Of a stretch of 64,000 bases of DNA, positions 45,101 through 55,429 are shown piece after piece. Numbering within the stretch: the stretch's first letter is position 1; each line of letters begins with the position of its first letter. Source of the DNA: Apium graveolens (Eukaryota; Streptophyta; Magnoliopsida; Apiales; Apiaceae); the NCBI RefSeq assembly GCF_009905375.1, contig NC_133653.1:85290079-85354078 (forward strand), written 5' to 3'. Both the position numbers and the translations under genes were made by a program. The notes beneath the pieces are model-generated. The model was not told the origin of the DNA and did no database searches. It saw only the letters and a program-made list of their open reading frames with translations.

Positions 45101-45592
45101 ACGCTCGTCCATCGTACGCCTAGACCTATGCGGGTGTGGCACTACCTGGTTGCCTAGGCTAGGCATTTCTCTGCCTTCAGTGTCCTCATCCGCAAGCTCC
45201 ACAATAGGTTCTACATCATCAGAATACTGCAAACGCCGTGGAGTGATTCGCGGGTTATCCCCGCTCCCCTGGGTGTCTCCCTCAACTACAGGGGCTTTCC
45301 CCAAGGCATGACCATGACGGGGGAAACGACGACCTCTCCTCGTCTTTCGGCGCTCCACCGTGTTCAGTCTTGAGTTAAAACTGTTAAGAGTATCCCCCAT
45401 GCGATACAATTGCTCCAATATATCAGCGTTGCTGATGAGAATTGGAGGTGTTCCCCCCACATCCGGAGCCCTCGGTGGATCCGCCATGTTTCTGGGAACG
45501 TAAGGTTCGTGACGAGCATAGCGCCCCCCGCCTTCTTCTTCCGACCTGCTGTCACTTCCATCATAAGAACTTCCATCACGATTGTAAGACAT
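42176..45592 (-). CDS. gag-pro: Element D gag-protease polyprotein, 1138 codons, intact
   Basis: Start MSYNRDGSSYDGSDS at 45592, 55 bases from the LTR edge. Residues 1-400 are Arg/Gly/Pro-rich and charged. The capsid domain begins near 430 (RFHGNSDPVEFLGRFN, EGAQQWFQKLGPGVITSWEQ, FLTQFQAAVKYTPPVTTLAN). A zinc motif CDYHESTGHDTHEC lies near 683-698 (C-H-H-C spacing common in Tat/Athila). The aspartic protease is near 838 (FLDNGSSINILYYS, later NVLVGRPWLRVF). The C-terminal tail (about 1040-1138) is acidic, with four Asp-Ala-Pro repeats, two encoded by GGACGCGTCC-type motifs at 42337 and 42380. The whole ORF is open, unlike the deleted pol downstream. Long plus-strand ORFs at 42791-43570 and 44042-44992 are shadows of it. 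Confidence 0.93.
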   Translation of the reverse strand: MSYNRDGSSYDGSDSRSEEEGGGRYARHEPYVPRNMADPPRAPDVGGTPPILISNADILEQLYRMGDTLNSFNSRLNTVERRKTRRGRRFPRHGHALGKAPVVEGDTQGSGDNPRITPRRLQYSDDVEPIVELADEDTEGREMPSLGNQVVPHPHRSRRTMDERRRAENAQNQDEEGRDLSALKRRLGIRLEDDDLRMLLLEWQREGNAGEARPRDTTRVPPVFQRDDGARHREHERASPRGRPGNYYRGYQRNGRGRKGYQYGRAPYNGRRGGTHSAGEVPVVIPVASHSVTGNRSGVRPHDRDGGRIQVRMQNNDEIPRHGQDEPRVRENIQNQNGNMPPPQPQGEGRRDPPPHPGGNQGEFQQVAEQPQQPNVQTIPGVGTFNVNDLKRLLNHLEGGRVTATAQASSPFAAVVREAQLPAGYRNTTNDLRFHGNSDPVEFLGRFNIEMDVYQVPDLARCRLLAATFREGAQQWFQKLGPGVITSWEQMKTLFLTQFQAAVKYTPPVTTLANVKQKEGESLTLYFKRFNAESTLVRGATDETLKILLIAGLRVGTDFWKHLQGKDPVSLADVLAQAESFKAIEQSLAETKKNDNAYNSKGRSKRRDRSVSPDYRRNARSPNRVNAVSSRREWSPPSSYERRVSNYTPLAASIDHIFEVNKDKGIFKKPDRLTSWQSRDKKKYCDYHESTGHDTHECRHLRDEIEELIKAGHLGEWIDKVKRRRGLDDKGKDERQPPRAEDVEKTAEVKFQRAGSIRAIFGGHPFVGDSNRALERNAREARHPPLTNIHSLEDRPPKVFRGESADITFKEKESRWVHHPHNDALVITMLIGAMNVHRVFLDNGSSINILYYSTYKKLGFPDSDMYFEDAHVYGFTGKAVRVMGSVRLPVTLGEGALSVTQMIDFKVLDQDSAHNVLVGRPWLRVFRVITSIHHLMIKFPMPNGVGSLRGSQYESRDCYHKAVKEFHRRRYEGKGLPFEDIEDIHTKPSGEVHAHYFVENPGKEETTASGNSFVTQGRVSKIRSVEEVVVSHTGGITQKEVNGEKLEGRSEILQGLGDNFKVDAPQKKDAPLNEVEVDAPPNEDAPSDEKVEIEDPRDFDFDLDPRIPMPIEKTGPAEDTISIPVDKNDPSKVLKVGS

Positions 45593-45619
45593 CTTTTCCT
45601 CCTAAGATTGCGACCTTAA

Positions 45620-45646
45620 TTAGCACCCCTCCTTCTAGCGCCAATT
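45620..45646 (-). other. Primer binding site region of element D
   Basis: Immediately inside the 5' LTR end (45647) the minus strand reads AATTGGCGCTAGAAGGAGGG. The TTGGCGC start has the form of a tRNA-derived primer site, and the block is conserved in element E at 60-82. I cannot assign the tRNA with certainty. Confidence 0.6.
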
Positions 45647-46560
45647 TGTTGACGGAGGAATCTGGTAACAACAAAGATTGAGGTTTCTCGCCGGAACTAA
45701 GATCTGTGATGGTGGTTCTTTACCGAAAACTTAGGCGATGTATGGTTGATTGTGGTTGTTTTAGGCTGAGATTGATCAGAGTAAGTGGTGGCTCTCTTAT
45801 CAGCTCTCAACTTCTTACCCTCTCAATGTGCCTACGTACCCTTTATATAGGGATCAAGCCTGACGTAGTTCTCGTAGAACAAGAAGTCTAACGCGTTGAG
45901 CCAGATAGCAGGACAGGTGATCCCAAGCTCTTGGGTGCAAAGTGCAGGATGACTCCAAAGTTCTCCAACGAGGACACCCGTTGAATACAAGAACAGAGCT
46001 CCCAAAGCACACACCAAAGTTAACCTCGCATCCCCAACGAGGACACCCGTTGAATACAGGAGGAGGCCTTCAATCATCAGGCATACCCCTGGAGGCCTTC
46101 AAGCTTTTCACGGACATCCCCCTCCTTGACCGTCTCAAGGAGGGAATTCTTCAAAGAGTACCTGCAACAAATACGTTAGTAAAAATACCTCTCCATTGCT
46201 CCTTTCCATGCGTGCTTTGTCCTGAGCTCATCCTCGAGAATACATTTACCACACAGTGGACGCGTCTTGAGACATTGGACGCGTCCTGACCCTCATAAAA
46301 CCTGCATTATTTTTTCCAACAACTACTCCTCACAACATTCCATAGAGACAGGACGCGTCCTAAACCTCTGGACGCGTACCCCAACCTTCACTGCTAAAAA
46401 ACCGCAGTTGCTAGATACCTCCATCATGGTGGACGCGTCCTACACCTGATTGGCGCGTCCTATAGGCTTGGGCGCGTCCTTCCTTTTGCAGCGCCGAGTT
46501 TGACTCTAACTAGCCCGCGCTTGACCCGAGTCAATCCAATGCCAAATTTCGGGTATAACA
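45647..46560 (-). repeat. 5' LTR of element D with 253 bp deletion
   Basis: LTR of 914 bases. Relative to the 3' LTR it lacks 35735-35987 exactly (junction at about 45900, TTGAG|CCAGATAG); the length difference is fully explained. TATA box on the minus strand at 45841-45850 (CTATATAAAG). Seven GGACGCGTCC-type motifs at 46257-46480. Confidence 0.92.
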
Positions 46561-47245
46561 TCTGGAGAGAAAGAAGAAAGTTGCACAAGATGAAAAAAGC
46601 TGGTTGTGCACTTTGGGAGAGACAAACAAAGTGCAGTGAGATTAATGATTATTTAGGGCTTATAAATGTGATCTTATTAGGGGGAAGATATTTTTTTTAA
46701 AATAAAAAATAAAAAATTAATGAGGTTTTTACTGAAAATTTGATTAAGGTAGGTAATTGAAATGTGCATTCATGATGCATGAGTATGATCACTTGCGTGG
46801 GGGGTTAATGAGTATTTAAACAAGGGCAATGTTAGCTACTGTTTTTTGCAAGTTAAGCTTAGACTATCCTACAAACCGTCCCGTTAAATTGCATCTTTAA
46901 ATTTTTTTTTCTTTTTTTTGTCAAGAATGAAAAATTTCATTGATAAGATTTCGGAAAACAAAAGTGTATATCTTTCAATCACAAAGTTCATCATCTAACC
47001 GAAAGACACACAAGTTGCCTTCGGACGTTTAGACAATAAAACTTTAATGTATGAAATAGATAACCCACAAAAAAAGCCTCGTTAAAACCTCGTTAAAATC
47101 TCGCAAGAGTAAAACCTTATGAGAAAAAAACTCAGGGAAGAAAAAGAGTGCACTCCATTATAGATAAAAATAATAATAACTAATATCTTTAAATTAATGT
47201 ACCATCATCCGGTAAAATGTAGTAGTAAACTCTAGAAAATAAGTA
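46561..47245. other. Noncoding flank right of element D
   Basis: Starts with the target duplication tctgg. Bases 46890-47170 have a poly-T start, then a run with CCTCGTTAAAACCTCGTTAAAATCTCGCAAGAG and GGGAAGAAAAAGAGTGCACTCC, which looks like a dispersed repeat but which I cannot assign. No supported gene. Confidence 0.45.
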
Positions 47246-47477
47246 CTTATTCTGTCCCATTTAATTTTATACATTATTTTTTGGCACGATTTTTAATACT
47301 CGTTTAAAATATAATTTCATAATTTTTTTTAAAATATTTTTTTCCTAAATAAAAACTTTATATTTAAATTTTTATTCACAAAAAAAAATTATAAAAAATA
47401 TTATGAAACTATAACTTATAGAAGTCTCGAAATGCATACAAATAGTACACGTATAGAATCAGTTGGGACGGAGGTAG
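47246..47477. mobile_element. Stowaway-like MITE, 232 bp
   Basis: Ends CTTATTCTGTCCCATTTAAT and GGGACGGAGGTAG are inverted repeats close to the Stowaway consensus, flanked by TA (47244-47245, 47478-47479). Noncoding. Confidence 0.72.
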
Positions 47478-47548
47478 TACTAATGTAGCTATATAGCGTT
47501 AGTTCAGCATGAACCATGAATATTGGTATTGTTGATTGTAGTTTAAAT

Positions 47549-48460
47549 GGCCGGCTCTAGAATTTTGGGTGCCTTTCGCGAAATTTGATAATGGTGCCCT
47601 TTATTTTTTTTATGGATTTTATGATATAATTTTGTATACAACTTGTATATGCTTCTAATAACGAATTAAAAATGCCTAAAATTTTATTTATTTGAGTTCA
47701 AATTTTCTCAATATTATAAGTTTAATAAAATGTATCGTATAAAATGATTCATGACCATTTTATTATTGACAACTTAAATCTATCAAGCATCCTATGCAAT
47801 GATGGATCACTATAAAAAAAATTAGTTATTTACTTAAAGTCTCAGTTAGTACATATATCTATCCTTTCATTTGTTAATCAATATATTCACACAGATCTTA
47901 CTTCTGTCTCCTCGTATTTAATCGAGTAGGTGTGGCACCACAATGCCAAAAAATAAATTACTTTGAAATTTGGACAGAATTACATTTTAAAATAGACTTC
48001 TTTCAATTTAATATTCGACAAGACCTTCTAAAAATGAACTCCTAATATTATTACATCATCATTATTACGTCATCCAAGTTAGAATCTGTTATGCGGAAAA
48101 TTAGTTCTAATACTTTAATTTCAAAAGACAACTTATTATGGATCATCCTATAATTTTATGAACAACTAATTAGAAATGCATCTTGTTATAATAATATATT
48201 ATTATGTTTTGCCTTATATTTCAATTCAGGTTGATTTTTATCTTTAGAAAATAGTTTTCAAATATATATTTTATTATGTATAAAGGATGCCCAAATATGT
48301 TTAAATATTAATATATTTTTGAAAAAAATTTGTATTTTATATTTAAAAATTATATATATATATATATAATATTAGAAAATTTTGGTGCCCCCACCCCATG
48401 TGATATCCTAGGCGGTCACCTTATTGGCCTTACCTGAGGGCCGACCCCGATAGTCGGGGT
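47549..48460. mobile_element. Possible DNA-transposon relic with GGCCGGC/GGGCCGAC ends
   Basis: The left end ATGGCCGGCTCTAGAATTTTGGGTGCC and the right end GGTGCCCCCACCCC ... GAGGGCCGACCCC contain loosely inverted blocks (GGCCGGCTC against GAGGGCCGAC; TTTTGGGTGCC against GGTGCCCCC). The interior is AT-rich and noncoding. Target duplication not clear. Confidence 0.4.
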
Positions 48461-48527
48461 GTGTTAGAAGATCACTTTTTGATGATTTAGCAGTGTCCGA
48501 TAGTTACTGGGATAAAATAAAGAGGTA

Positions 48528-49139
48528 ATTGCATTTTACAACCCCACCTTTCATTTAAAATCAAAACAGTATACCTATTTTTTGTAAAATACAGTTTGCA
48601 ACTTTTAACTTTTAATATCAACTATAACATGCATCCCTTGCGGTTATAAAATTGAAATTGAGATATTAATATTAATAACTAAAATTTCAAATTAATTAAA
48701 ATATTTATTTTAATACATTTTTTACATGAAAAAAATTATAGCTATTTTCTATTAGTAATATTCTAAATTAATCATATTGTTAAATATTTAAAATATATTT
48801 ATTAAGCAAAATATATGTTTATATATATAATCATAAAGTTTCTAAATATATTTATATTTTAAAATTTTAAAAATTATACTGAATAATAAAATAATTGACA
48901 TTAATATTATTTTTATAATTTAAAATTCTAAATTTTAGTTTAATTTAAAAAAATTTAAAATTATTATTTAAATATTTTGTTGAATAATTTTACCCTCCAT
49001 AATATAAATATTTTTAACAAAATGGTTAAAAGAATGCATATTGTATTTGATGTGTAAAGTCAGGGGTTGCAAACTGTATTTTTGAAAGTTAGTTTATAGT
49101 TTTGTTATTCAATGAAAGGTTGGGGTTGCAAAATACAAT
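48528..49139. mobile_element. MITE, 612 bp, with long terminal inverted repeats
   Basis: The left arm ATTGCATTTTACAACCCCACC and the right arm (reverse complement ATTGTATTTTGCAACCCCAACC) are inverted repeats that remain alignable for about 100 bases, through TTTCATT, CAAAAC and CAGTTTGCAAC. Flanked by TA on both sides. The centre is very AT-rich with no ORF. Confidence 0.7.
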
Positions 49140-49705
49140 TAATTCTAAAAGAAAAGTAGGGTATCCTGGAACTGAAATTGTTAGTTAATATATGTGATAT
49201 AGTTGAAAACAGTCATTAATTTGAATGGAATGAATACACCAGATTTTGACATGTTAAGCAAGTTTTGTTTGCATTTGCTTCTTAACAACATTTAAGCACA
49301 AATTATCTATTTATATAATAGTTCCTACTGGCTCTTTTGAATAGTAACTTCCACCCCTTTTTAGCATTGTACCCAGCAAGTTATAAAAAATTACTAAAGT
49401 TGCCACTGATTAGTTTTTTAAAATTACATATTGGATGAGAATAAAGATTATATTGGATGAGAAGAAAGCTTATGTTGAAAGCTTTTGAAGCTTCTCTTGG
49501 AAGGTAAGAATGTGTCCTATACACTTTTGAATTTGAAATTCAAAATCTAATTAGTTTGTTTAAGTTAATTAGTGACTTATCCCTCTCTTTTGAATAGTGT
49601 CTTCACCCACTTGAATATTGTGTATACATGTGTGCACTTGAATAGCTTGAATAGCTTCTTACCTGTGTCTTCCATTTGAGTACGGGTTGATTCATTGTGC
49701 AAGGT
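49140..49705. other. Region upstream of the Helitron replicase remnant
   Basis: Noncoding. A CTCTTTTGAATAGT motif followed by a C-rich CTTCCACCC/CTTCACCCA occurs twice (about 49331-49357 and 49585-49611). This is probably leader sequence of the Helitron gene; no Helitron 5' terminus could be fixed. Confidence 0.4.
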
Positions 49706-51826
49706 ATGGGTGGTGAAAAAGGTGACAAGTTCTTTAACCTGAAAGATTTGAATGCAGATTATGGTCGGAAGTACAGAAGAACAAAACAATTGAATCGTAA
49801 CAAAGAGAATGTGGTTGTCGAGTTTGCTGTTGCTGATCGTTGTGCTTTATCTTCTTCCACAGGTAAGGAGTACTAGCACAGGTAAGTTTGTTGTTATTGA
49901 ATACCTTCTCTTTGTATGTGTGAATATAAGTAAGACTTCTGTTTGTGTTTGGTCAGCACCCGTGTTAACAGGATCAATGGCCAACGTTCATACTCCGTCA
50001 ACCAAGACGAACCGATCACCTCTGTTTACCCCAGCAATATTTAGTAGTGGGAGCCAAAATATAACACCTACAAGTACAGATTCTAATTCTTACAAAATTT
50101 AAACCGCAAACATACTTAGGCTTATGTTCTGACAACCCATTGTTTTGTCTCTAATACAGGTATGTTGAAAGAATCCACGCCAAATATTGTTAGGTTGGTG
50201 GGAAAGAGGAGGAAACTTGGTGACTTGCCTAGGTCAGGCCATTTGAATGAAACATCTGCAAGTACTGTTTGTTTTATTAATTTACTCTGTGTTTATCTTG
50301 CAAAGTAACTGCTATTTTATGTTTATGAAGCAATAATGCGTTTAATATTTGGTTGGTAGAATGTAGTAGTCCGGTTGTTACTCCCCGATCAAATAGCAGA
50401 GTAAACTACATGAATCCTCTTGAAGGTAGTCAGGACAGAACTCTTTTATCAGATGTAACAAATTCAGGTAGCGCCTCATTTTCTAGAAATATGTTGAGAG
50501 GTAAATATTAGATTCTAGCATTGTTAAGCTTTTGTCTGTCTATTCTTATGGTAACAGGAATAACTAATTAATAGTTATTTTAATTATGAAACAGAGGAAA
50601 CGCGATCAAACATTAATGATGTTTCATTAAATGGACGTGAACCTTTGAACCGGAAAGGGAAGGAAAATTATCTTGGATTTGGTAGAGAATTATTCGCAGA
50701 TAAGATTGTTAGTGATGATGAGGAAGAAAGTAATGACTTTAATGAAGATGAAATGAATGTGATATTGCGTCATTGTTATGTCTTACGTAATAATGATTTA
50801 CCATTTAATATTTTCTTGCAGGTCCGAATGTAGTTGCTCCTTCGTTTTTTTCTGATGATTCTGAAGGATCAGATTATGAAGCAAGTGATTGTGAATCAAG
50901 TGGTAAGAAAAACAAAGATGTACTCCTAAAAAAAGTATCCACATTTAATTTTATCAAACTAAAATAAATAAATACAGATGATGCAGATTGTCTTAGTTGG
51001 TCGCTTGATGGTGATGATGAAGTCATTGTTGATGGCAAGAATTCAGATTGTAATTTGATGCAGAGCAGACGTGCACCGCGACGTGTCGTTCCTGAGGAGT
51101 ATGCTTCTTTGGGTGGTCCTACTGCCATATGTTCCAAATGTCATGCTCGGATGTGGAAGGAAGAAAGGGTAATAAAGATGAGACTAAAGGTTGTCCTATA
51201 TTTTCTCTTTGTTGCATGAAAGGTGTTTTGAGATTACCTCCAATCCCTCCTACCCCTGAGTATTTGCTGGATTTATACAACGACAAGAAAAGAGGTCCTA
51301 CTTTTCATAGATTGATACGGCTCTACAAGGCAATTTTTGCCTTTACTTCTACTGGTGGTAACATAGATCATTCAATTAACAATGGAAGGGCGCCTTATGT
51401 ATACAGATTAAATGGTCAGAACCACCATTTTTTGGATCTTTAATACCGAATGACAATGAAACCCCCAAATTTTGTCAACTTTACATTTATGACACCATTA
51501 ACGAAGTTGATAATCATCTTCGGTGGGTTAGTGTTCATGACCGAGAAAGTGTTGATAAAGAGGTTGTACGAGGTCTTATAACAATGTTAGATGAAACTAA
51601 TCAATTGGTTGGTGAGTTTAGGCAGTAGCGTGATTTGTATGAAAGCGATGAAATAGTTGAGCGGCAGATTACACTAAAAGTTATCAGATCTAAGAGTGGA
51701 AGAGAATGTCATATTTCTAGCACTGATGAAGTTGCTGGCATTATGGTTGGTGACACTGAAGAAACCTGTGGTGACCGTGATATAGTTGTTAACGAAAAAG
51801 GTAAAGGTTTAGTCCGTGTTTCTTAT
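49706..51826 (+). pseudogene. Helitron replicase-helicase gene, 5' part, degenerate and cut by element C
   Basis: An intron-rich gene. The first exon starts at 49706 (MGGEKGDKFFNLKDLNADYG) and ends at about 49862 (ACAG|GTAAGG); the next opens at 49957 in phase. Further exon-like blocks lie near 50161-50270, 50361-50467, 50593-50770, 50822-50902 and 50978 onward. From 51060 the text is the Helitron N-terminal replicase domain: RRVVPEEYASLGGPTAICSK, CCMKGVLRLPPIPPTPEYLL, FAFTSTGGNIDHSINNGRAP, then after a frameshift near 51430 GSLIPNDNETPKFCQLYIYD, and SGRECHISSTDEVAGIMVGD. A TAG at 51626-51628 interrupts it. The HUH and helicase parts would lie beyond element C, outside the window. Autonomous Helitrons encode such a rolling-circle protein; this copy is dead. 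Confidence 0.78.
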
Positions 51827-53057
51827 TGAAAGGCATATGTTATAGCCTATTTGTTTATTCGAGGATTTAACTCAACTCAAATAAGAATGTAATAAGTAAA
51901 TAGTGGATCTATCGTCAGAGAGATCTCACAGAGTAACATATGTCAAAGGATTAAGTAACATTGTTCATCTACAGACTTGATGACTTAATTCACTGGAAGA
52001 AGCTCAAGAAATTGATCAAGCCTCAGTGATATAAATCAAGATTGTGGATTTAATCAAGTGACAGAGATCTCGTCAGGGTATCAATTAATTACAAGGATTT
52101 AGTCTGAAGAAAATCATGAGTATCAAGGTCAAGGCATGAAGAAACGTCACGGAAGTTAGTCACTCATGAACTAGACAGTACATCGAGTGTCAACATTGAA
52201 TTGGTGGAATTGATTCGTAATTGACAGTGATTTTCAGAAGATTTTCAGAGGAATGGTTGCTGCTCAAGATTGGTATTAATTCTCTATTAATTAATTAAGC
52301 CATATAATTTAATTAAGAAAATAAATTAAATCTGCAAAGATTAATTTATTGTTTAATTAAATTAATTGATTAATTAATTCAGAATTATTATTTGATTAAA
52401 ATCTGTTTTAATCCAGCAAGACTATCTTTTATATTAGGAAGACAATCGGTATGACAATCAATAGTCATACCGAATGTCATGCTAGTTCATTTGGATTGTC
52501 TTGCCGAAAGTCCTACCAGTTCAAATGGATTGTCATGCCAGTTCATTTGATTATCTTGTCGAAAGTCTTGCTGATTCAATTGGATTGTTTTGTTTACTTA
52601 AACAACAGAAAGCATATCATTTTCAACAGAACACAGCATTGAATATTCAACAACAAAACACAGAACAAGAGAACCTGCAGAGAAATTATTGCAAACTACA
52701 CAGATCATTTATTTCTAGTATTTATTGTTAAATCCAATCCACTAGAAATACTTTTCTTGTTCTTGTGTAACTATCTAGCGGATCGAAATCCCTAGAACTT
52801 AATCTCAAATCGCTTTTAGCATTTGATCTTTTTTATTGCAAAAATAGAAAAAGTTCATGTCAAATTTATTCTAGATTTGTAATAATTGATTTGAGATTAA
52901 TCCCTTGTAAACGATACCGTTGTTGTAACACCTTTCAAGTTTAATAATAGTTTTATTTAACTTGAATTTTGTTTCACCTTTTTATTCCGCATTTTATTCG
53001 ATTAAACGGTATTGTTTGTATTCAACCCCCCTTCTACAAACATATTGGGACCTAACA
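51827..53057 (+). repeat. 5' LTR of element C
   Basis: LTR of 1231 bases, TGAAAGGCATATG...GGACCTAACA. Bases 52441-52575 hold a cluster of short palindromic words (GACAATCGGTATGACAATCA, GTCATACCGAATGTCATGC, GTCTTGCCGAAAGTCCTACC). No ORF of interest. Confidence 0.93.
52441..52575. repeat. Palindromic GACAATCGRYATGAC repeat cluster in LTR C
   Basis: Several inverted copies of ATGACAATCGATATGACTAT-like words separated by TTCATTTGGATTGTC spacers. The same word family recurs at 59109-59450. Confidence 0.75.
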
Positions 53058-53059
53058 AT

Positions 53060-53071
53060 TGGTATCAGAGC
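53060..53071 (+). other. Primer binding site of element C
   Basis: TGGTATCAGAGC, the exact initiator tRNA-Met primer site, two bases after the LTR end. Confidence 0.95.
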
Positions 53072-53154
53072 CTTCTGATTAACGTACAAATCAAGATCCT
53101 AGACTTTTGTGTTTCTTTCACTCCTTGAATTTTTTATTCACTCAAAAATTCATA

Positions 53155-55428
53155 ATGACTACACAAAAAGTTGGAACCGTTAAAATTCCACTATTCGATA
53201 AAGAAAATTATGTTATGTGGAAGAAGAAGATGCTATTGTTTTTACAAGTTGTAAATTCCAAATATCTGGAAGTGTTAAAGAAGGGTCCTAAAATTCCGAT
53301 GGTTATTGAACCAGAGGTAATAGAAAATGATGTGGTGATTACCAAAGCAAGAACTTATGTGAAAGATCCTGAGGATTTTTCTCCTGCTGAAAAAGAAGAA
53401 GCCTCCCTGGATGCTAGCCTTCAATTAATTTTAGTAGATTCCCTTGATCCCTTGATGAATAGACATGTGATGAACTGTAAAGATTCCAAACATATCTGGG
53501 AAACTATTGAGGTTATTAATGAAGGCACAGAGGAAGTTAGGGAGAACAAATTAGAAATCCTAACCTCTGAGTATGAATACTTTAAATCCAATCCAGGAGA
53601 AGGAATCACTGAAGTGTTTGAGAGGTACAATGCATTGATCAATAACCTGAACATTAATGGTAAATACTATTCCATCAGGGAGGTCAACAAAAAGTTCCTT
53701 TTAACACTGCCAACTCATCTCGAACATAGAATCACTGCCATAAGAGAAGCAAGAGATCTGAGTGAGATTTCTTTGGAAAGGCTCTATGGTGTGTTAAAGA
53801 CTTATGAGTTGGAGCAGATTCAGCAGAAGGAAGTTTATGGGAAATGAAGAGTGGTCAGCACGTCTACTGCTCTAGTAGCTGATGAACAACAACAACAACC
53901 ACAATATCAACAACAATCTCAACAGTCAGAAAGAATGGTACAATCTTCCAAGGTTGAAGAAAATGTGATAGTAGCAGAATTTGATCCTCCTACTACAAAT
54001 CAATCAGGAGATGATTTTTATTCCTTGAAAGAACTGGAGCAATTGGAGGATGAGTCAATGGCCCTGATTGTCAAGAGATTCTCAAATGTCAGATTCAAAA
54101 GGAATCCCAAGTTCAAGTACAAGTCCAACTACAACAGATTCCAGAAAGGTGGATCTTCATCCTCTAACACCAGCAGTGGTGGGTATAAAACAGGGATGGT
54201 TGATCGAAGCACCATTCGATGCTTCAACTGCAATGAGTTGGGACATTTTGCCACAGAATGCAGGAAGCCAAAACAAGTTAGGAAGAACTCTTACGATTTT
54301 AATCAGAAGAGTAAATCTGAAAGGGCTTACCTGGCAAAGGGAAGAAGCTGGGATGATACTGACAGTGAAGATGAAGAAGTTGGGAATCTTGCTCTCATGG
54401 CTAGTGATGCAAACACCTCATCGTCAAGAAAAGAGGTAAAATTTACTGATGTTGAATTAGTTTATCATCTAGGAGGTTCCTTAGATTGTGCTCGTCGTGA
54501 TAATGAATTGTTAAATCAACAAATCAAAGACCTTGAGAAAGAGGTCAATGAATTAAGACTTGTGCACATTAATCAAGATAAATTAAAAGAACAAGTATCT
54601 TTTCTAGAGAATAGAGTTGACTGATATAGACAACTCGAAACTATTCTCAAAGACAAGATCACCGGTCTTGAGGCTAAGGTTAAAGCTTACTTTAATTCTT
54701 GTTCGAAGTCCAAAGAGTTTTACAATAAGCAAGCTATTAATCAAACATCTGGAATAGGTTATGATTACAATGTTGCTATTGGAAAATTAGGCATAAACTC
54801 CCCTCCTCATGTCTGTACTAAAGGCAGGGAAGTACCACATGTGCTTAAGGGTGTTGATGAACCCCTCTATAAAGAATCAATTGCTGAACCATTTGATGAG
54901 ACCTCATTTATTATTCAAGAAGAAATATGTGCTGAAGATCATGCTAATGAGAAAGCTGTCTCCAAGTCAAGTGTGTCAAAGGTTCCAGTCAAAGTTGTGA
55001 AAGCAACTGAGACTAACTCAGACACACATGAGTTGGATAACACATATGCCATGTCTACCATGCATAAGTTGCCTATTGTTAATCCCTCTCATAAAGCATG
55101 TGGTGTTCCTGATTGTATGCCTTGTGCTTTTAATTTGATGTATGCTTATTTTAATGGTAAGCATGTTTCTAATGATAAGACTACTCCTCGTCAGCATGTG
55201 AATAATAGAAAGCATGATAGGTCTAAGACTACTAGTCCTCCTAAAGCTAGAAAGGAGACATTTGTGCCTAAGCCTAAACAGAAATTTGTCAAGGCTGTTC
55301 ACAAGGTCAAATGTCCAGTCATTGAGAAAGTTGAGAACATTAAAATTAAGAATGTTGTTTTGCCTGATAAAGGCCAATTTTACAAGTATGCCGGACCCAG
55401 CCAAGCTTGGGTTCCGAAGAAGGTCTAA
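53155..55428 (+). pseudogene. gag: Element C gag, one frame with two internal stops
   Basis: The start ATG at 53155 (MTTQKVGTVKIPLFDKENYV) is 83 bases after the primer site. A single frame runs to the TAA at 55426-55428 but is interrupted by TGA at 53845-53847 and at 54622-54624. Gag core residues 1-230 (MWKKKMLLFLQ, ASLDASLQLILVDSLDPLMN, FERYNALINNLNINGKYYSI). A Gln-rich stretch follows, then the zinc knuckle CFNCNELGHFATEC (near 54220-54262), a coiled coil (LNQQIKDLEKEVNELRL) and a Lys-rich spacer ending GPSQAWVPKKV. Both stops could be CGA to TGA changes. The knuckle is intact, unlike that of element B. Confidence 0.9.
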
Positions 55429-55429
55429 T

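Larger units (their letters stand above)
35481..46560 (-). mobile_element. Element D: Tat-lineage Ty3/gypsy deletion derivative with antisense gene, 11.1 kb
   Basis: Flanked by the duplication tctgg (35476-35480, 46561-46565). LTRs 35481-36647 and 45647-46560 differ by about eleven substitutions and one 253 bp deletion, so the insertion is fairly recent. Minus-strand order: gag-protease (intact ORF), a junction where RT and RNase H have been deleted, integrase remnant. On the plus strand, between integrase and the 3' LTR, lies a multi-exon antisense gene. Tat-lineage elements are known for extra ORFs in this position, often antisense. The element lacks its own RT and would need help to move. 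Confidence 0.92.
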
